Shown one piece after another: positions 1 through 13,800 of a stretch of DNA of 64,000 nt (the first letter of the stretch is position 1; the number at the start of each line of letters is the position of its first letter). A program made the translations under genes and the position numbers. This stretch comes from Septoria linicola (taxonomy: Eukaryota > Ascomycota > Dothideomycetes > Mycosphaerellales > Mycosphaerellaceae): NCBI GenBank assembly GCA_024114885.1, contig CP099430.1, positions 186,001 through 250,000 of the forward strand, given 5' to 3'. The notes beneath the pieces were generated by a model. The model worked only from the letters and a program-made list of their open reading frames with translations. It did no database searches and was not told where the DNA came from.

Positions 1-850
1 TATATTACGAAGAACTATTTATTAATAGTTATACGCGAATCTCTATCGCGCTAGCTAGAAGTATATATATTTTAGTATCTAGTAAAGAGTATCTCCTTAG
101 TATAGATAGTAAGGTTTATATAGGAAAAGATCTTTTACTAGTAGAGTACTACTATAGAAGTTATTCTCGATAACTATAAGACTAACCTTAGTAAAGTAGA
201 GAAGCTACTACTATCGTATAGTATTAAATATATTAATATTTCGCTATACTACTTTTAATCTAATACTATCGTTAAAGTTAGCTATAAGACGATACTAGAC
301 GCCTATTTAAAGCTCTCTAATAGTAGCCTTTATTCGATTTAAGACTATATTCTAGTAGTCCTATAGGTAGAGAGAATAATAATAGTCTCTACTACTAGCC
401 TAACGCTATTAGAAGTAATAATTAGATATAACGTAGTACTACTAATCGAGCTAGAATACTATACTTTCTAGATTATAGATTAGAGTATAGTTAAGACTAG
501 AGTAGAGCTTCTTACGATCTAGGCTTAAGCTCTAGAAGCTATAGAAATAACTATAGAAGAAGGACGACTATATTAAAAGCGCCTTTAGGAATAGAATAAG
601 GCGTAGTTCGATAAATATCGCTATACAGATCTTACTATACTAAAGGAAAGTAATCTCGTATTAGTATATCGCTCTAAATTAAAGACTAGTTTCTCTTATA
701 AGCTTATATTTAGATAGGAAGGCTCTTTTAGAGTATCTAAAGTATTATAGAGTAGTATATCGTATAAGCTCGAGGAACTAGATAGCTTAAAATATAAGTA
801 TATCTATAAGAGAATAGATCTTAAGAAGTATATCTTTCTATAAGAAAACC
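1..850 (+). pseudogene. Gypsy retrotransposon integrase, 3' end, RIP-decayed
   Basis: Reading through TAG/TAA stops gives a typical fungal Gypsy integrase C-terminus. It has a KTILDAYLKLS stretch, then ELEYYTF, FDKYRY, LVLVYRSKLKTSF and LEELD...LKKYI, in the order known for the end of Ty3/Gypsy integrases. The 5' part lies outside the window. No open frame survives, and every stop is TAG or TAA, as expected from RIP of CAG, CAA and TGG codons. The first CpA/TpG dinucleotide of the window appears only at 626. No LTR could be recognised downstream. Family assignment is firm; the exact end is not. Confidence 0.8.
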
Positions 851-3800
851 TAAAGCTAGTTCTAGATTAGATTAAGCTAGAAGAAGTACTACTACTAATC
901 GAGAAGGTTATTAAACTAGGACTTCTATCTAGGTATAAGTATCTATAGATCTTTATTAGTAGGCTATTAGTAATAACTTAATAAGAAAGAGAGAGTTATA
1001 TATACTAGCTATTAATAGAGCTTAAGGAAGAAATAGAAGACTTAGTAAGCTAAAGACTAAAGCTAGCCTAGTAGAGTTAACGAAGTAGAAATTTAGTAAG
1101 TAATACTTAATTAGTAATATAAGCTAAGATCTAACTACTAAAGCCTAACCTCTACTACTAAGAGAGCTAATCTTTCTAAGTTTATATCTTTCTAAGCGCT
1201 TCTTTTATTCCTAAAGCTACTATCGAGCTCTAACTAGAGCTTTCTAAGCTTATAATTTACTAGATTAGTAGAAATCTAGCTAAATCTTAACTATCTTAAC
1301 GCTATTTTCTAAAGCTAAAATAAATATCTATATAGCTAGTTATTTCTCTAAACTTAACTTTCGAATATAGATCTTATATCTACTAGCTAATCTACTATCC
1401 TACTTCTTTTTCTAAGCCTTAAGCTTACTATTACTATAAAATTAGCTGTCCTAAGCTACTTTCTACTACTAGGTCTTAAATCTAAGCTAGACCTATATCT
1501 TCTAAGCTCTTTTCTACTAGCGATTTCTAAGATTAGCGCTATAATCTACCTTCCTAGAGCTCTTTCTATTAATAATTAGTAAAGCGAGATAAGGATTTTC
1601 TATCTTAAAGATCTTTCTATTACTAATTAGTAAAGCGAGGAATTACTAAAAATATTAGTTTTTAGTAAGAAACTCTTAAAGTCTAAGGTTCTTAGTATAT
1701 CTAGAAATAGAGAAGCTTAAGTCTTTAGCGATAGTAGCTCTAATAGCTTCTTTCTAGCTATTAGTTTTAGCGCTAGTAGTCTCTTATAATATAGAAAGTA
1801 GGATCTAGTAAGCCGACTAGATATATAAAAAATAAGGCTCTTTTAAGTTAGTAGAGATAACGATAAAAGCGTCTAAGTCTTAGTCCTTATTAGCGATAGT
1901 AAGATATATACTATAGTAGTTAGTAGTAGCGTTAGTAGTATACGATAGCTATAGAAGCGTTAAGGTAAAGTAAAATTTTAGTTATCTTTTTAAACGATAA
2001 CTAAAACTTATATAACTAAGCTCTATCTATAGACTCCTAATCCTAATAGAAGTTACGCTACTACGATAAGATATATAATTAGACTACTATTACGCTCTAA
2101 ACGATCTCTTCTTCCTTATTAACTATTATTTAGTTATTATAGAGCCTTACTTCTATTAAGATCTAGTCTTATCTTTAGTTACTACCTAGTAACGCTACCT
2201 AGCTATTTATATACGTAAGTAGTAACGAATATAATAGAAAATCTTTTACCTAGCTACGCGCCTAACTCTCTTTACTACCTAAGTTACTTATTACTAGTAA
2301 CGCGCTTTATATTACCTTAAGCTACTAATATACCTATTTAAAGATATTCTTTTTCTCTATTACTTATAAAGAATAAGACTTCTCTCTTCTAGCGTTCTTT
2401 AACGCCTAAACGCTTATTAAGACTAGCGCTTTTACTATCTACTTTACTTATTTAAAGTCCTATATAAGAACTACCTAGACTAGAGTCTTAGAAGAAAAGA
2501 TAGAAAATAGCTTCTTTAAGCTCTATATAAGATATAGCGCTCGCTTATACTAATTAAGAAGTCTCTCTTATTAGTTTCTAGCCTTTAAATAAAGCTTTTA
2601 CTAGTATAACGAACCTTAATAACGCTACTAACGCTATTCTATTACTATAAACGCTATAAGAATAAGAAGAAAGCTTCGACTTAGTACTTAAGTAGGTTAA
2701 AGAAGTAAGTAATATAATAAAGATTAGTATATTTAACTTCTTCGAGTATCTCTTAACTAAGATTTCACTAAAGTACCTTAACGTATAGAGTATAAAGTAC
2801 GATAATATAAAAAAATATACTAAGAAGGCTAAGACTTAGTAAAAGAGAGAAAGTTAATTTAGTAGTAGCTCTATATAGAGTTTAGGTATAAGTAGAATTT
2901 CTCTTTCTTCTAGTAAGTCTTATATAATAAAGAAATACTTAGGAACCTTTATTAATAGTTAAATAAGTATAAAGGTATCTTTAAAGAGAGCGAGCCTAGA
3001 GACTAGGCTTTCTTAATATAGTAAAAACAAGATCGTTTCTATTAGTAGGTAGTAAATATACTCTCTTATAGCTAGTATTTTCAATTATAGAGAAATAGAA
3101 AAACTTCTAGTATATAAGGCTTAGGCTTTATTAATACGAACTTAGATAGAAGACGCTACTAGTATAAGTTTAAGAAAAAGCTTTTATAGGTCGATATATT
3201 TTACTATAAGATACGAGAGGTATACCTAGAAGAGAGTTATAAGCTTAATTAGTATAGATTTATAGTTAAACTTACTAAGGAAGAGTATAAGAGAGAGATC
3301 TTTAAAGAACTAACCTACGTATATCTAGTAGTAGAGAAATAGCTCTTAATATCTTATAGCCTATTATCTCTACCTAGAAATCTAAGATCTAATAGATATC
3401 TTTCTTTCTCTACGCCTAAGAGCCTATTCTTATCTAGTCCTACTCTAAACTCTAGTCGAGAAGAAGAGAGTAGCTTACTTACGACTCTAGAGCCTCGCCT
3501 TAGAGATTCTATATCGCCTAGTACTATATAGAGGCTAAAAGCTTAGTTAGAAAAGTTAATACTAAGCTCTATAATAGAGCCTACGTCTAAACCTATATCG
3601 ATATAGGCCTTTTATAAAAGTAGAAGGATTACTAGACTTTACGCTAGAGAAACTATTATTACCTTAATCGAGACTTCTTCTATTCTAAGCGCTTTAGGTA
3701 ATAGCGATCCTATATAAGACTAAGAGTTATCTATAATAGAACTACTACTAGGTTCGTAGCGCCTATTACTAATTATATTAGAAGATAATAGTAGAGTTAT

Positions 3801-5980
3801 ACTAGAGAGTAACTTAGAGCTTAATCTATATTACTAGGCTTATATAAAAGATAGTATTATATCTAAGGTCTACTACTATATAATCGTTAGTAGTACTCTT
3901 AAAGAGGTCGATAATATCTAGAAGAAGAAGAAGGTAGCTAAGAGCTATACTTTAATTAATATTTCTCTATATCTTAGCTAGCCTCTTTATAAAGAATATA
4001 TAACTAAGATAGGTAATACTATAGGTTTAAAGCTACTAAGGATAGCTAAAGTAATATATACTCTCTATTAGCGTATTATTTAGATAGGTAATATAGCTAA
4101 TCTCTAAGCTCTTATTACCTAGAATACTTAAAATCAGACGTAGTTTAAGCTAGAAGCGAATACTTTCTTCTCTAAGCTAGTAGGATATACTCGTTATAGT
4201 AAGAAAGATACTAATACTTAGGAACTAGAGGACGATATTAACGCTCTAATATATAATATAGATAAAAGTTATCTTAGCCTCTTTTAGTTCTCTATAGCTA
4301 AAGTCGACCTAAGAGTTACTTCTAATATTCGTTAGAAGGCTTAGGAGCTCTTAGATAGCGATAGTAATAAGGATTTCTAGACTAGTTATAGTTTCCTCTT
4401 TTATTCTCTCTCTACTAGAGCTCTATTTTAGATTCTAGACTCCTTACTTAGAGCTATATAGTAGGAATTTATACTATATCGATAGTATAGTATAGCTATT
4501 AGTTAGTATAGTTAGTCTCGTAGTATATAGTATTCGCTATCTTAATAGCTTCTCTACTAGTATCCTTTACTATAGCTATATTAGCTAGTTACTATCCTAT
4601 ATACGACTATCGAATATATAGCCTACCTATCTACTACCTTTTATATCTTCTATAATAAGACTAGTTCTAACTTCCTTAATAGCTTCTAGTATATTATCTT
4701 AAATAAGAATATATTACTTAAGAGAAAAGGCCTTAATTAGGCTTAGTTTACTATCTCTCTAGACGATACTAGCGATAGAGGACGACTTTTACTAACCTCT
4801 AATATAATTAGTAATAAGTTCTTTAACTACGAGGAGGTAAAGTTACTAGTAAGGTATATTATCTCTAATAAGTAAAGCTATAGTATAGGCTTCGTCGAAA
4901 CTATAGCTCTAGTAATTACTAACGATATAAAAGCTAACCTTAATCTTAGTTAGAAGAATCCTTATACTAATATAGGCTCGCTAGTTATTTCGTACCTCTA
5001 TATCTCTTAGTAGTATACTCGTATAGACGAAGAGTATCGTATAATTCTAATAGTACTTCTAGCCTACTCTAAGAGTTATATATTAGATAAGCTATCTAAT
5101 AGTAATCGTATTAACGTCTCTATAGTCTATAGCGTATATCTTTATTATAAGCGAATATCTTTTATAGCTTTAGGTACTATCTACCTTATACGAGTATTAA
5201 AACCTTTCGCTACTAAAGTACTACTAAGTAGCCTAGGCCTAATTTCTAATACTTTAGTAGGCTAAGTCTTATAGGTAGATTAGATAGTAAGTATAGAATT
5301 AAAGAAGATCTTTAATATAAGTAAGAAGGAGTTTAAGGTCTATATAGCTAAGTAGTAGACTATAGCTAAAGCTTAATTTACTACCTTCTCTATAAAGGTT
5401 ATAGCTATTAAGAAGTACGCGTTTAGTAAAGCTAGCTTTATAAGCGCGAGTAGTAACTTAGAAGTATTAGTATTAAAGAAGAGAGAAGCTATTCCTAAGA
5501 AGACCTCTATAGATATAGTAGAAGAGTAGCGTCTAGTAAACGATAACTAAATCTAAGAAGCTATTTTTAGTAGTTATCGTTAACGAAGGTAACTATTTAA
5601 TAGGCCTCTAATTAAAAGTTTAATAGATTTTAATAGGAAAACTAGCTAGTTTTAAGTAATTCTAAGTAGGTTCTATAGATAGTTAGGTATCTAGTTAGAT
5701 ACTAAGAAAGAGAGAATTAGTAAGGTAAAGGCCTACCTATATACTATACTTAGTAGCTTTAGTATAAAAGTAAGGTAGTAGTTCGTTTCTAAGATAGTAA
5801 TATTTACTCTACTTAATTAATTTAATATCCTATAGTCCTAGTATAAGCTCTTAGTCCTAGGACTACTAGTTTAAGCTCGTTACTACTATTTTACCTATAT
5901 ATTATAAGACTATTACTATCTAAACAAGTCTTATTCTATAATAACTACTCTTATACCTATCTAGGAAGTTAGTATTAGAG
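851..5980. other. RIP-mutated AT-rich block with unrecognised decayed frames
   Basis: This stretch has almost no CpA/TpG and no open frame. The clearest remnant is a plus-strand frame from about 4130 to 5540. It stays in one phase for roughly 1.4 kb and is interrupted only by TAG/TAA. It reads like a protein (for example KNILLKRKGLN, then FFNYEEVKLLVRYI and RIDEEYRIILIVLLAYSKSY), but I do not recognise the family. Other fragments near 2.7-3.4 kb are ambiguous between frames. A short inverted repeat built on gataacta occurs near 5535-5585, and a related string is near 1985. Probably transposon DNA. Confidence 0.4.
4130..5540 (+). pseudogene. Decayed unrecognised reading frame
   Basis: One phase can be followed for about 470 codons if TAG and TAA are read through; no other disruption was seen. 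The inferred product is a mixed alpha-beta-like sequence with a run of charged residues around the middle and hydrophobic stretches such as RIILIVLLAY near 5030-5070. No transposase, reverse transcriptase, helicase or recombinase motif was identified. It lies upstream of, and on the opposite strand from, the hAT transposase remnant. It could be a second protein of a transposon or a duplicated host gene. Confidence 0.35.
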
Positions 5981-5984
5981 TACT

Positions 5985-7440
5985 TATTATCTATTAATAG
6001 TTAGTAGACGTAGTTAGTAGCTACGTTCTAGCTCTTAAAGCTTCTCTATAGAGCGTATTATAGCCTTGATTTCGTTTTTAACCTTCTTATTCTACTCCTC
6101 GACTATATCTATCTAATTATAAGTAAGTTCTAAATTAGGATAAAGAGTAGATACTTCTATAGTAAGTACTACTCTTATATTATACTTATAATCGCGATAT
6201 CGATATTATAAGAGTATAATATACGTAAAGGTATCTAGATTATATATCTGATTATAGTAGTTCTAATAACGTATAATACTAAAATCTCGTTCGTATCTAG
6301 TATCTACTACTAGAATATATAGAATATTCTAGGCTATTTTCGATATAGTAGAGAATATATTAGTAAGAGCTAGCTATATATCTATAAGATCTATTCTATC
6401 TATATATAAGAAGTCTACTTTCTAATAGCGCTCTAGTTTATTATTAGGCTCGACTAAGGAGGCTATATCTAGTACTAGTTAAACTTTATTATCGTCGCTA
6501 TCGATCCTTATAGTAAAGAAGGTTAAAAAGCTTTATATACCTTAAGGCTACTATTTCGAAGCTTATATAGTACTAGATAAAGCTTTATAATACTTTAACT
6601 ACTCTATATATAATATACTCTAGTAGAGATTTTCTAAACTATCGTTATTAAAAGTATCTCGCTTCTAGAATATACTCTTAATCGTAGAATATAGTAGTAC
6701 TACTATACTATAGTAGTCTCTAAACTATTACTAGGTCTATTAGTAATATTAAAAGAGCTTAGTATATACTTTATCTAGTACCTTATAGAGGAAGACCTTC
6801 TAAGCCTCTTTCTTATACTTAAGTTTCTTATCTACTTTATCTAGAATATCGAAAAGAGAGTTATAGTAGCTAAGGACTAGATAGAGGCTAGAGCTTCTTA
6901 TTATACTAACGTAGGTAGTAGCCTAAGCGAAGAGTATAGTTAGAGATATAAGGTATTCTAACTATTACTAGTCGATATTAGATAGTATAAGTATTAGTAG
7001 CGACTAATATTTAATAAATTTATCGATAAAGTTATATAGTCGACTAAACTAAGATAGTATTATCGTAGACGAGCTCTAATAAGTCCTTATATCTTATATT
7101 ACTTATAGTAGTCTCGTTATAGAATACTTTTACTAGCGTACGTAAGCCTTTAGATAGAGATATAGATTCTTTAGATACTCTTTTTAGAGATCTATAAAGC
7201 TCTTAAAACACTAAGAACTAGAATTTATCTATACTATAAACCTATAGATCTAGAACGATTAATAAGTACTAACTATACTTACTAACTATAATCGTCGACT
7301 ATAACTATAATATATCTTAAATAAAAGTTTAGATAGTCTTTTAAGAGAAGCTACTATATTAGTTTTTTAAAATCTTTCTAGAGCTTATTAATCTTTCTTA
7401 TCGTCCTAAAACTCTTATAGATCGTTAATATATATTATTT
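5985..7440 (-). pseudogene. hAT transposase, C-terminal part, RIP-decayed
   Basis: On the minus strand, the frame downstream of about 6400 reads FSTISKIA..ILYILVVDTRYERDFSI followed by NYYNQIYNLDTFTYIILLQYRYRDY. This matches the layout of the hAT-family C-terminal dimerisation domain (P.L...A...L.IP.T.A..ER.FS......R..L......l.). A coiled, charged tail follows (IVEE.NKKVKNEIKAIIRSIEKL). Upstream coding sequence should lie at higher coordinates, but the Gypsy element starting at 7503 interrupts it; the rest may resume after 18781. TIRs of this copy were not found. Confidence 0.6.
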
Positions 7441-7502
7441 ATAGTTATATAAAAAAGGTCTTTATAGTAAGCTATATTACGTAAGTAAAATATAGAAACT
7501 AT

Positions 7503-7944
7503 TATAACGTAGTAGGCGTCCCTATACCTAGTAGGTAGGCCTATAGCGGCTACTACTACCTAGGCGTATAAGAGCGATTTTCGAGCTTACTATAGAGGAT
7601 ATAGACTATTATCCTTTATACTACTACTACGGAGGTTAAAGAGGACTACTTAGGTTACTACTTAGCGATTATATAATATAGTATTGTTTAACTACTTATT
7701 CTACTTCCTACCTATCTTCTACTAGCGCTACTACTACGCGATCCTAATAGGCTTATAGCCTATATAGCCTACTATAGCTACTAACGTATACCTTCGCGAC
7801 GACGCGCTATAGGCACGCCGCTAATCTACCTATTATACCTACTACTAACTACTACGTAGGGCTATCGCCCGACTCTAGCTCTACGACCTATGTATAGACT
7901 TATATACTACTACTCCTAGGTTAGTTATAGGTTTACGTACTATA
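7503..7944 (+). repeat. 5' LTR of the 11.3 kb Gypsy element
   Basis: Direct repeat partner of 18340-18781, same length and near-identical apart from C/T and G/A differences. It starts tataacgtagtaggcg and ends tacgtactata. The internal sequence taaggagccg follows directly and is a possible primer-binding-site region. Confidence 0.9.
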
Positions 7945-8789
7945 TAAGGAGCCGAAGGTAGAGCTACTATACGCCTTATAAGGAACTAGAAGTCGTACTA
8001 TATCGCGCGTAATACGTCTAAGGTAACGCGGCCTTAGCGTAAAGACTTATTATATAAGAAGATATAGTACTATAAGGATTATAGGTAGAATAAAGAAACG
8101 TCTTAGGAACTACTATAGTACTAGCGCGCGAGGAAGGTAACGACCGACTCTATATAGCGTAGGCTATAAACGTATACGGGTATACGTTTAATACTAAAAA
8201 ACTAGCTAAGAAGAGGCGCTAGGCCTCGAATTACCTAAGGAAATTAGAATTATTAGTTAACTAGGAAGGAGCTACTATAGATTACCTATAAGGTAGCTAT
8301 TTCCTAGAAGCTATAAAAGATTTATCCTTAATATCTATATTAGGATAGAGGATATTAAGAAAGTTAGAGAAATAGTTAAGGTTACTAGCTTAGTTAAAAT
8401 TGCCTAACGTACGCCTCTAGCGTAGATAGTCTAGCTCCTAGAGGCCTAATAAGGAATCAAGCGCGCTAGAGCGTTATATATCGAGTCCTTAGATCTCTTT
8501 AACCTATAGACCGAAGGAGTAATTTGTTTTCGCGCCTATAGAAGAGGTAGACGAATACGACTATTACTACCTTACCTAACTTACTATAAGCTACTACTTC
8601 TAAAGTAACTAGCCTATTATATCTTCTCTTATAGAAGGCTAGATATCTAATAATACTAAGGTAAAGAGCTAGTCTATAGATAGCGTTCTAGTAGAAGGAT
8701 ATATCGATACTCGAGGATAGCTAGCTTAGTTAGGACCTACTTAGTAACCTATAATAGGTACCTAGCTAGAGTTCGCTTCTCTCTTATAG

Positions 8790-9750
8790 TAAGTCCTCGA
8801 AGCGAACAAACTAAAGCTGCCTATACTAGGCACTAATTAAAACTACTACTTTACTAGAGAAAATACTACTAAGTTCCTAGAGCGGTTTAAGTTAATAAGT
8901 AAGTACTATAGTCTCTAGGAGCCTTCGTACGAGGACACTATTAAGCGCCTTATTATTAACTACTATATTATACTACGTCTAGAGATTTAGCGTTTAGAGT
9001 ATAAGTTATAAGAGATATTCGAGACTACCTTCCTTAATTACTTTATTAAGAGTAATACCTACTATCTTATTCGATCTAGAGAGTACCTAGAGTAGCTCTA
9101 CTAAAAGAGGAAGGTAGAAGATAATAACTTGAAAGAGTTCCTTCGCTAGTTCTATCTTACTTTAGACTCTATTAACCTAGAAGATATAAGTAAGCGTAAG
9201 AGATTAAGGCTCTTACTAAATAGAGTACTAGTAGCGATATCTAAGAAACTCTATACTAAGTATAGAATCTATCTATATAAGCTAGAGACCTATAAACTAT
9301 TCGAGAAGATCTTTAAGTTAGCTAAGGACCTTATTAAAGAAGAAGATAGTTTCTAGATAGAGTAGGCTCGTAACTATAGTTAACTTAAGTCCTTATAGAA
9401 GTCTATTATAGAAGGCCGACCTATAGAAGCTATAGAAGTTATAGTTAGACTAATATAGACTAATAACGACCTAGTCTATAACTTTAATAAGTTAACTATT
9501 AATAATCTAATACTTCTAAAGTAGAAAGGCGGATATAGCTTAGCCTCTACGCCTATCTAACCTACTAGGTAATATATATCGCCTACTATCTAAGATAATA
9601 GTAACTAGTAGTAATAGTAGGCTATAACGATTAGGGCGTACTTAGAGTATATTTCGCTATAGGTCGCGGAGTATATAAAAGGTCGCTACTATATCTACTA
9701 TAGATTAGGCTATATAGCTAACTTCTACTTATTAATCGAGTATATAATTA
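8790..9750 (+). pseudogene. Gypsy gag with mutated zinc knuckle
   Basis: Read through TAG/TAA, this region gives a gag-like alpha-helical protein (TKFLERFKLISKYY, then FETTFLNYFIKS, then LKEFLR.FYLTL). Near 9685-9740 it gives a nucleocapsid knuckle in which the expected cysteines and histidine appear as tyrosine (GRYYIYYRLGYIANFYLL), most simply explained by G-to-A and C-to-T change. It precedes pol in the same element. Confidence 0.75.
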
Positions 9751-10899
9751 CGTAAGGATAGTTAACTCGTAATATTAATAAGAGGTTAATAGTTATAGAT
9801 ATAAATAGTAAGGTTATTATAATCTAGTATCTAAAATAGGATAGGATAACGCCTTAGATCTTCTATATTAACTAGGCGTTACGTCTTTATAGGATAGGAG
9901 GCTAGGCTATAGAGTACCTAGACTACCTAGTAAGCGATAAGTAGCGTTAATAGTAGACTAGCTACGATATAACGTAAGTAGTTCTAGGTTCTATTAAGAG
10001 AAGCTCTAATTAGACGCCTCGCGATATCTTAGATTACTAGAATACGCCTATAGTACTATTAAAGCTATCCGGCCCTAGGAGCCTAACTACCTAGATAGGC
10101 GCGCTAAAGGTCGTATAAGTTAACTACGCGCGATCTACGTAGATTATTAGTATTCCTAGGCCTAAAGTATACTTCGTAGAGTAGGACCTTAATAGGAGAT
10201 ATACTAGGGTTAAGGATTTAGAAGATAAGGACGCGCCTATCTATACTAACGTAGTATAGATTAGTAAGGGCAAGGCTAAGGAGGCCGAGAAGCGAGCGCT
10301 AGTACCTATAATTTAGAAGTCTTAAGAGAAGGTACTTAAAGAGAGAATTTAGGCTTAGTATAATACTACGTATACCTATAGGCCGACTAGGTATAGTATT
10401 CGTAAGGAAAGGCTTAAGGATATATACGACGACTTAGTCGATAGGGTAAACGAAGAGGATTAGTAGCGGTAAGATACTACTAGGTCTTAGACGTTAGAAG
10501 ATAGTACTATCGACTATATTAACAAGGATATAGAAGACGAGGAACCTACTCCGGTTACGCCTTCTATTCGTAAAGTAAAGAAAGCCTCTAAGAAGTAGAA
10601 GCTAGATAACTAGGTAAGGTCTAAGGTACGCGTAGAGGACGATATAGCTCTAAGAGCTTAGAAGCTAGAGACAAAGCTACTACGTCGTCTACTATAGACC
10701 CTATTTCCTATTATACTTACTAAGTATATTATACTTAGAGGTATTAAGCTATCGCTTAAAGGACTATAGGCTTCTATCTATATAGATAACGACGAGTTAT
10801 AGAAAGCTCTTACTCGCTAAACTATAGATGTCTATATAGCTAGTATAGAACTTAGCTAATAATTTAATAATAGGCTACCTACTAAGATATAGAGACAGA

Positions 10900-13800
10900 G
10901 GTTACTACTATACTAAGTATGTTCTCTCTTTAGGGAATTAGTACCTAAAGGCTAGTATAAACCTTATATAAGATATAATATAGTTACTATTAATAGAGGC
11001 GTTATAGTATATACTAGTAAGGCTAATCCGTAGAAGGAGCTATACGAGTAATTAGTAGTAGTCGACCTATCTAGCGTTACTCGAGACGTCCTCGTAGCGT
11101 CTCTAATCTAGGTAGATATTTAGTTAAATAGTAAGCTTAGTACTAAGGACGGCTTAATTAATAAAGGTACTAAGTCTATAGTAATAGACTAAGTAGTAGC
11201 TAGAAGGTACAGATTAGCTATTTAGACAGATATTCTAGAGATTAACCTATCTACTATAGGAGATCTAGCTCGGATAGTAGGTATCTATAGAAAGGTAAAC
11301 GTTAACGTTTTCAGCGTTAAATACATTATACCGGTCTTTATCTTAGTATCTTCTAAGGACGCTAAACTAGTACCGGTTCTCTTAAATAGAGTGTAGATAA
11401 TAAAGGTCCGCCTATAGTCTAAGAACTATAACGATAGTACCTAGGAAGGTACTATCTATTATAGGAATAGCGAGTCGGTTACCTTTATAGATACGGTCGG
11501 GACCTAGAGATACTAGACTATCGATAAGTTTCTTAGTAAGAGTAGCGCTTTAAAATAGTAGGTAGACTCGGGCTAGCTACTACGATATCTACCTACTATA
11601 TAGCTCTAGTAGGAATAGGAAGACTAGGCCTAATAGGACGCCTTAATTCTATCTAGCTCCTAGGGCTAGACTAAAATCTCGATACCTAGAGCGACGATTA
11701 GTTATCTACTACGATCGAGGATAGAGGCGATAACCTTTTAGATAATACGATCCTTATAGTAGTAGAGTATAATAGGTAGGCTAGCTATATTAGGATATAT
11801 TATACTTCTATATACTACTATCTATAGAATCCCTACCTAAAGGTTCAAGCCTTTACTATAAATAAATATAAGGTAAACAAGGTTAAGCCTATAGACCTAA
11901 GCGTGAACTAGATAGATAGTAGTAGCGCTAGTAGTAACTATCGTTAGAAGTAGGAGTAGCTAGCGCGAGAAAGTAAAATACTACTAGGTATAGGGCTATT
12001 TAATAGTAAGTACCTTATTAAGAAGTTCTCTAACCTACTAAAGGCGAGTAGGTTAACTCTAGAAGTAATAGTAGGCGTTAATACTAGCGTAGAACTATAA
12101 CCTAGAGAGCGCTAGATACTAGAGGAGATACTCTTTAACTAAGAAGTAGTACTAGCGACCGAGTTCGCTTATCTTAAGCGAGTTCGCGCTAAGGTAGCGC
12201 CTCCTTATATAATCTATATAGTAGAGTATATACTATAGTAACACCTAGGATTCTACTTGAACCTATCTCTTCGTACTATAGTAGAGTAGATACTATAGAA
12301 GCGCCTAGATATAGGAACTCTTAAGTTTAGCTACGAGGCCTATCGTAATCTATACTTTCTAGTCGCTAAGAAGGATATAGGTTTATATCGTCTAATTAAC
12401 GATATATAGTTAATTAATAAGGTTACGATTAGAGATACGTACCTGCCTCCTAATATAGACTTATTTTCTAAGTATTTTACTAGTTACTAGGTAGCTAGTA
12501 TACTTAATATCTTCTCTAGCTATAACTAAGTTCTATTAGACCTAGAGAGTAGGGACCTTACTAGATTCGACTACGCCTTTAGATTACTTTAGATAACTAC
12601 TATTCCGTAAGAAGCGACTAATTCTATTACCTAGTTTGTCTATATAGTTAACTATATACTATTTAATTACCTATCCTATAGAGTACTACTATTCCTTAAT
12701 AATTTTAGAGTTAAGGATCTAAAGACTACTTATAATAATAAGGAGTTAGAACCGGGCCTCTATAGGTATATTATAGAGTATATCGTTAACCTTAATATAG
12801 TAATTACGGACATTAAGCGCGCGAGTATAACTATTATAGTTAAGAAGTTACAAATTCTAATACTAAGGATCAAGGTAGTAGGATACGTTACCGATACTAT
12901 AGGACGCTATCTAGATACTATACGAGTAGCTAATCTAGTTAACTAGCCGACGCTAACTAATTAGAAGGAAGTACGTATTTTCGTTAGTATAGTTATCTAC
13001 TTCTATATTTAGATCCTAGGTTTTACTACTATAACGATCCTACTATATAGGCTTATAAAGAAGGACGAGGAATTCGTCTAGACGCCTATTTATAAGAAGG
13101 CGAAGTAGACCTACGTCTATTATCTAATCTAGGCTCCTATCTTAGTAGCTATTAATTATAGTAAGGTAGCTAGCGAGATTATCGTAGCTATAGATACTAG
13201 TAAGATCGGATAGAGAGCGATCCTTATATAGATAGTTAATAGATAAAGATACCTAGCTAGGTACGAGAGTAGTACGTAGAATACTACCTAGAGAGGATAT
13301 AGCGCTAATAAGAAGGAATACCTTAGAGTTAAGAAGGTACTTACTAAGTTAAAGCCTTAGCTATTTAGAGTACACTTTATTCTTAAAGTAGATACTAACA
13401 CGCTCGTTTACTAGCTTAATAAAGGAGCTACGGACTTGCCTAATACTATAGTTACGTAATAGATCGTATAGATCTAGCTCTTTACGTTTAAAGTTAGGTA
13501 CGTTCTAGGTAGGAAGTATACTAGTCCTAATACGCTATCTAGGAGGCTAACTAGTACTAAGGATAAGGTTATAGAGGACGAGGATAAAGAAGCTCTTATA
13601 GATAAAGCCTTCTTCTAAGTATATACGTCTAGGATTTCTATCCGGCCCTAGAGGCTCGATAGAGATAATCTCGATTCTATCTTCTAGGAGGACGTTAATA
13701 GCGACCTAGACGTATAGAAGTACTAGGCTAAGGCCGTCGCCTTTATCCTACTTCGTAGAAGACGCTCGAATTATATATCTAAGTCGGAGTACTACTACTT

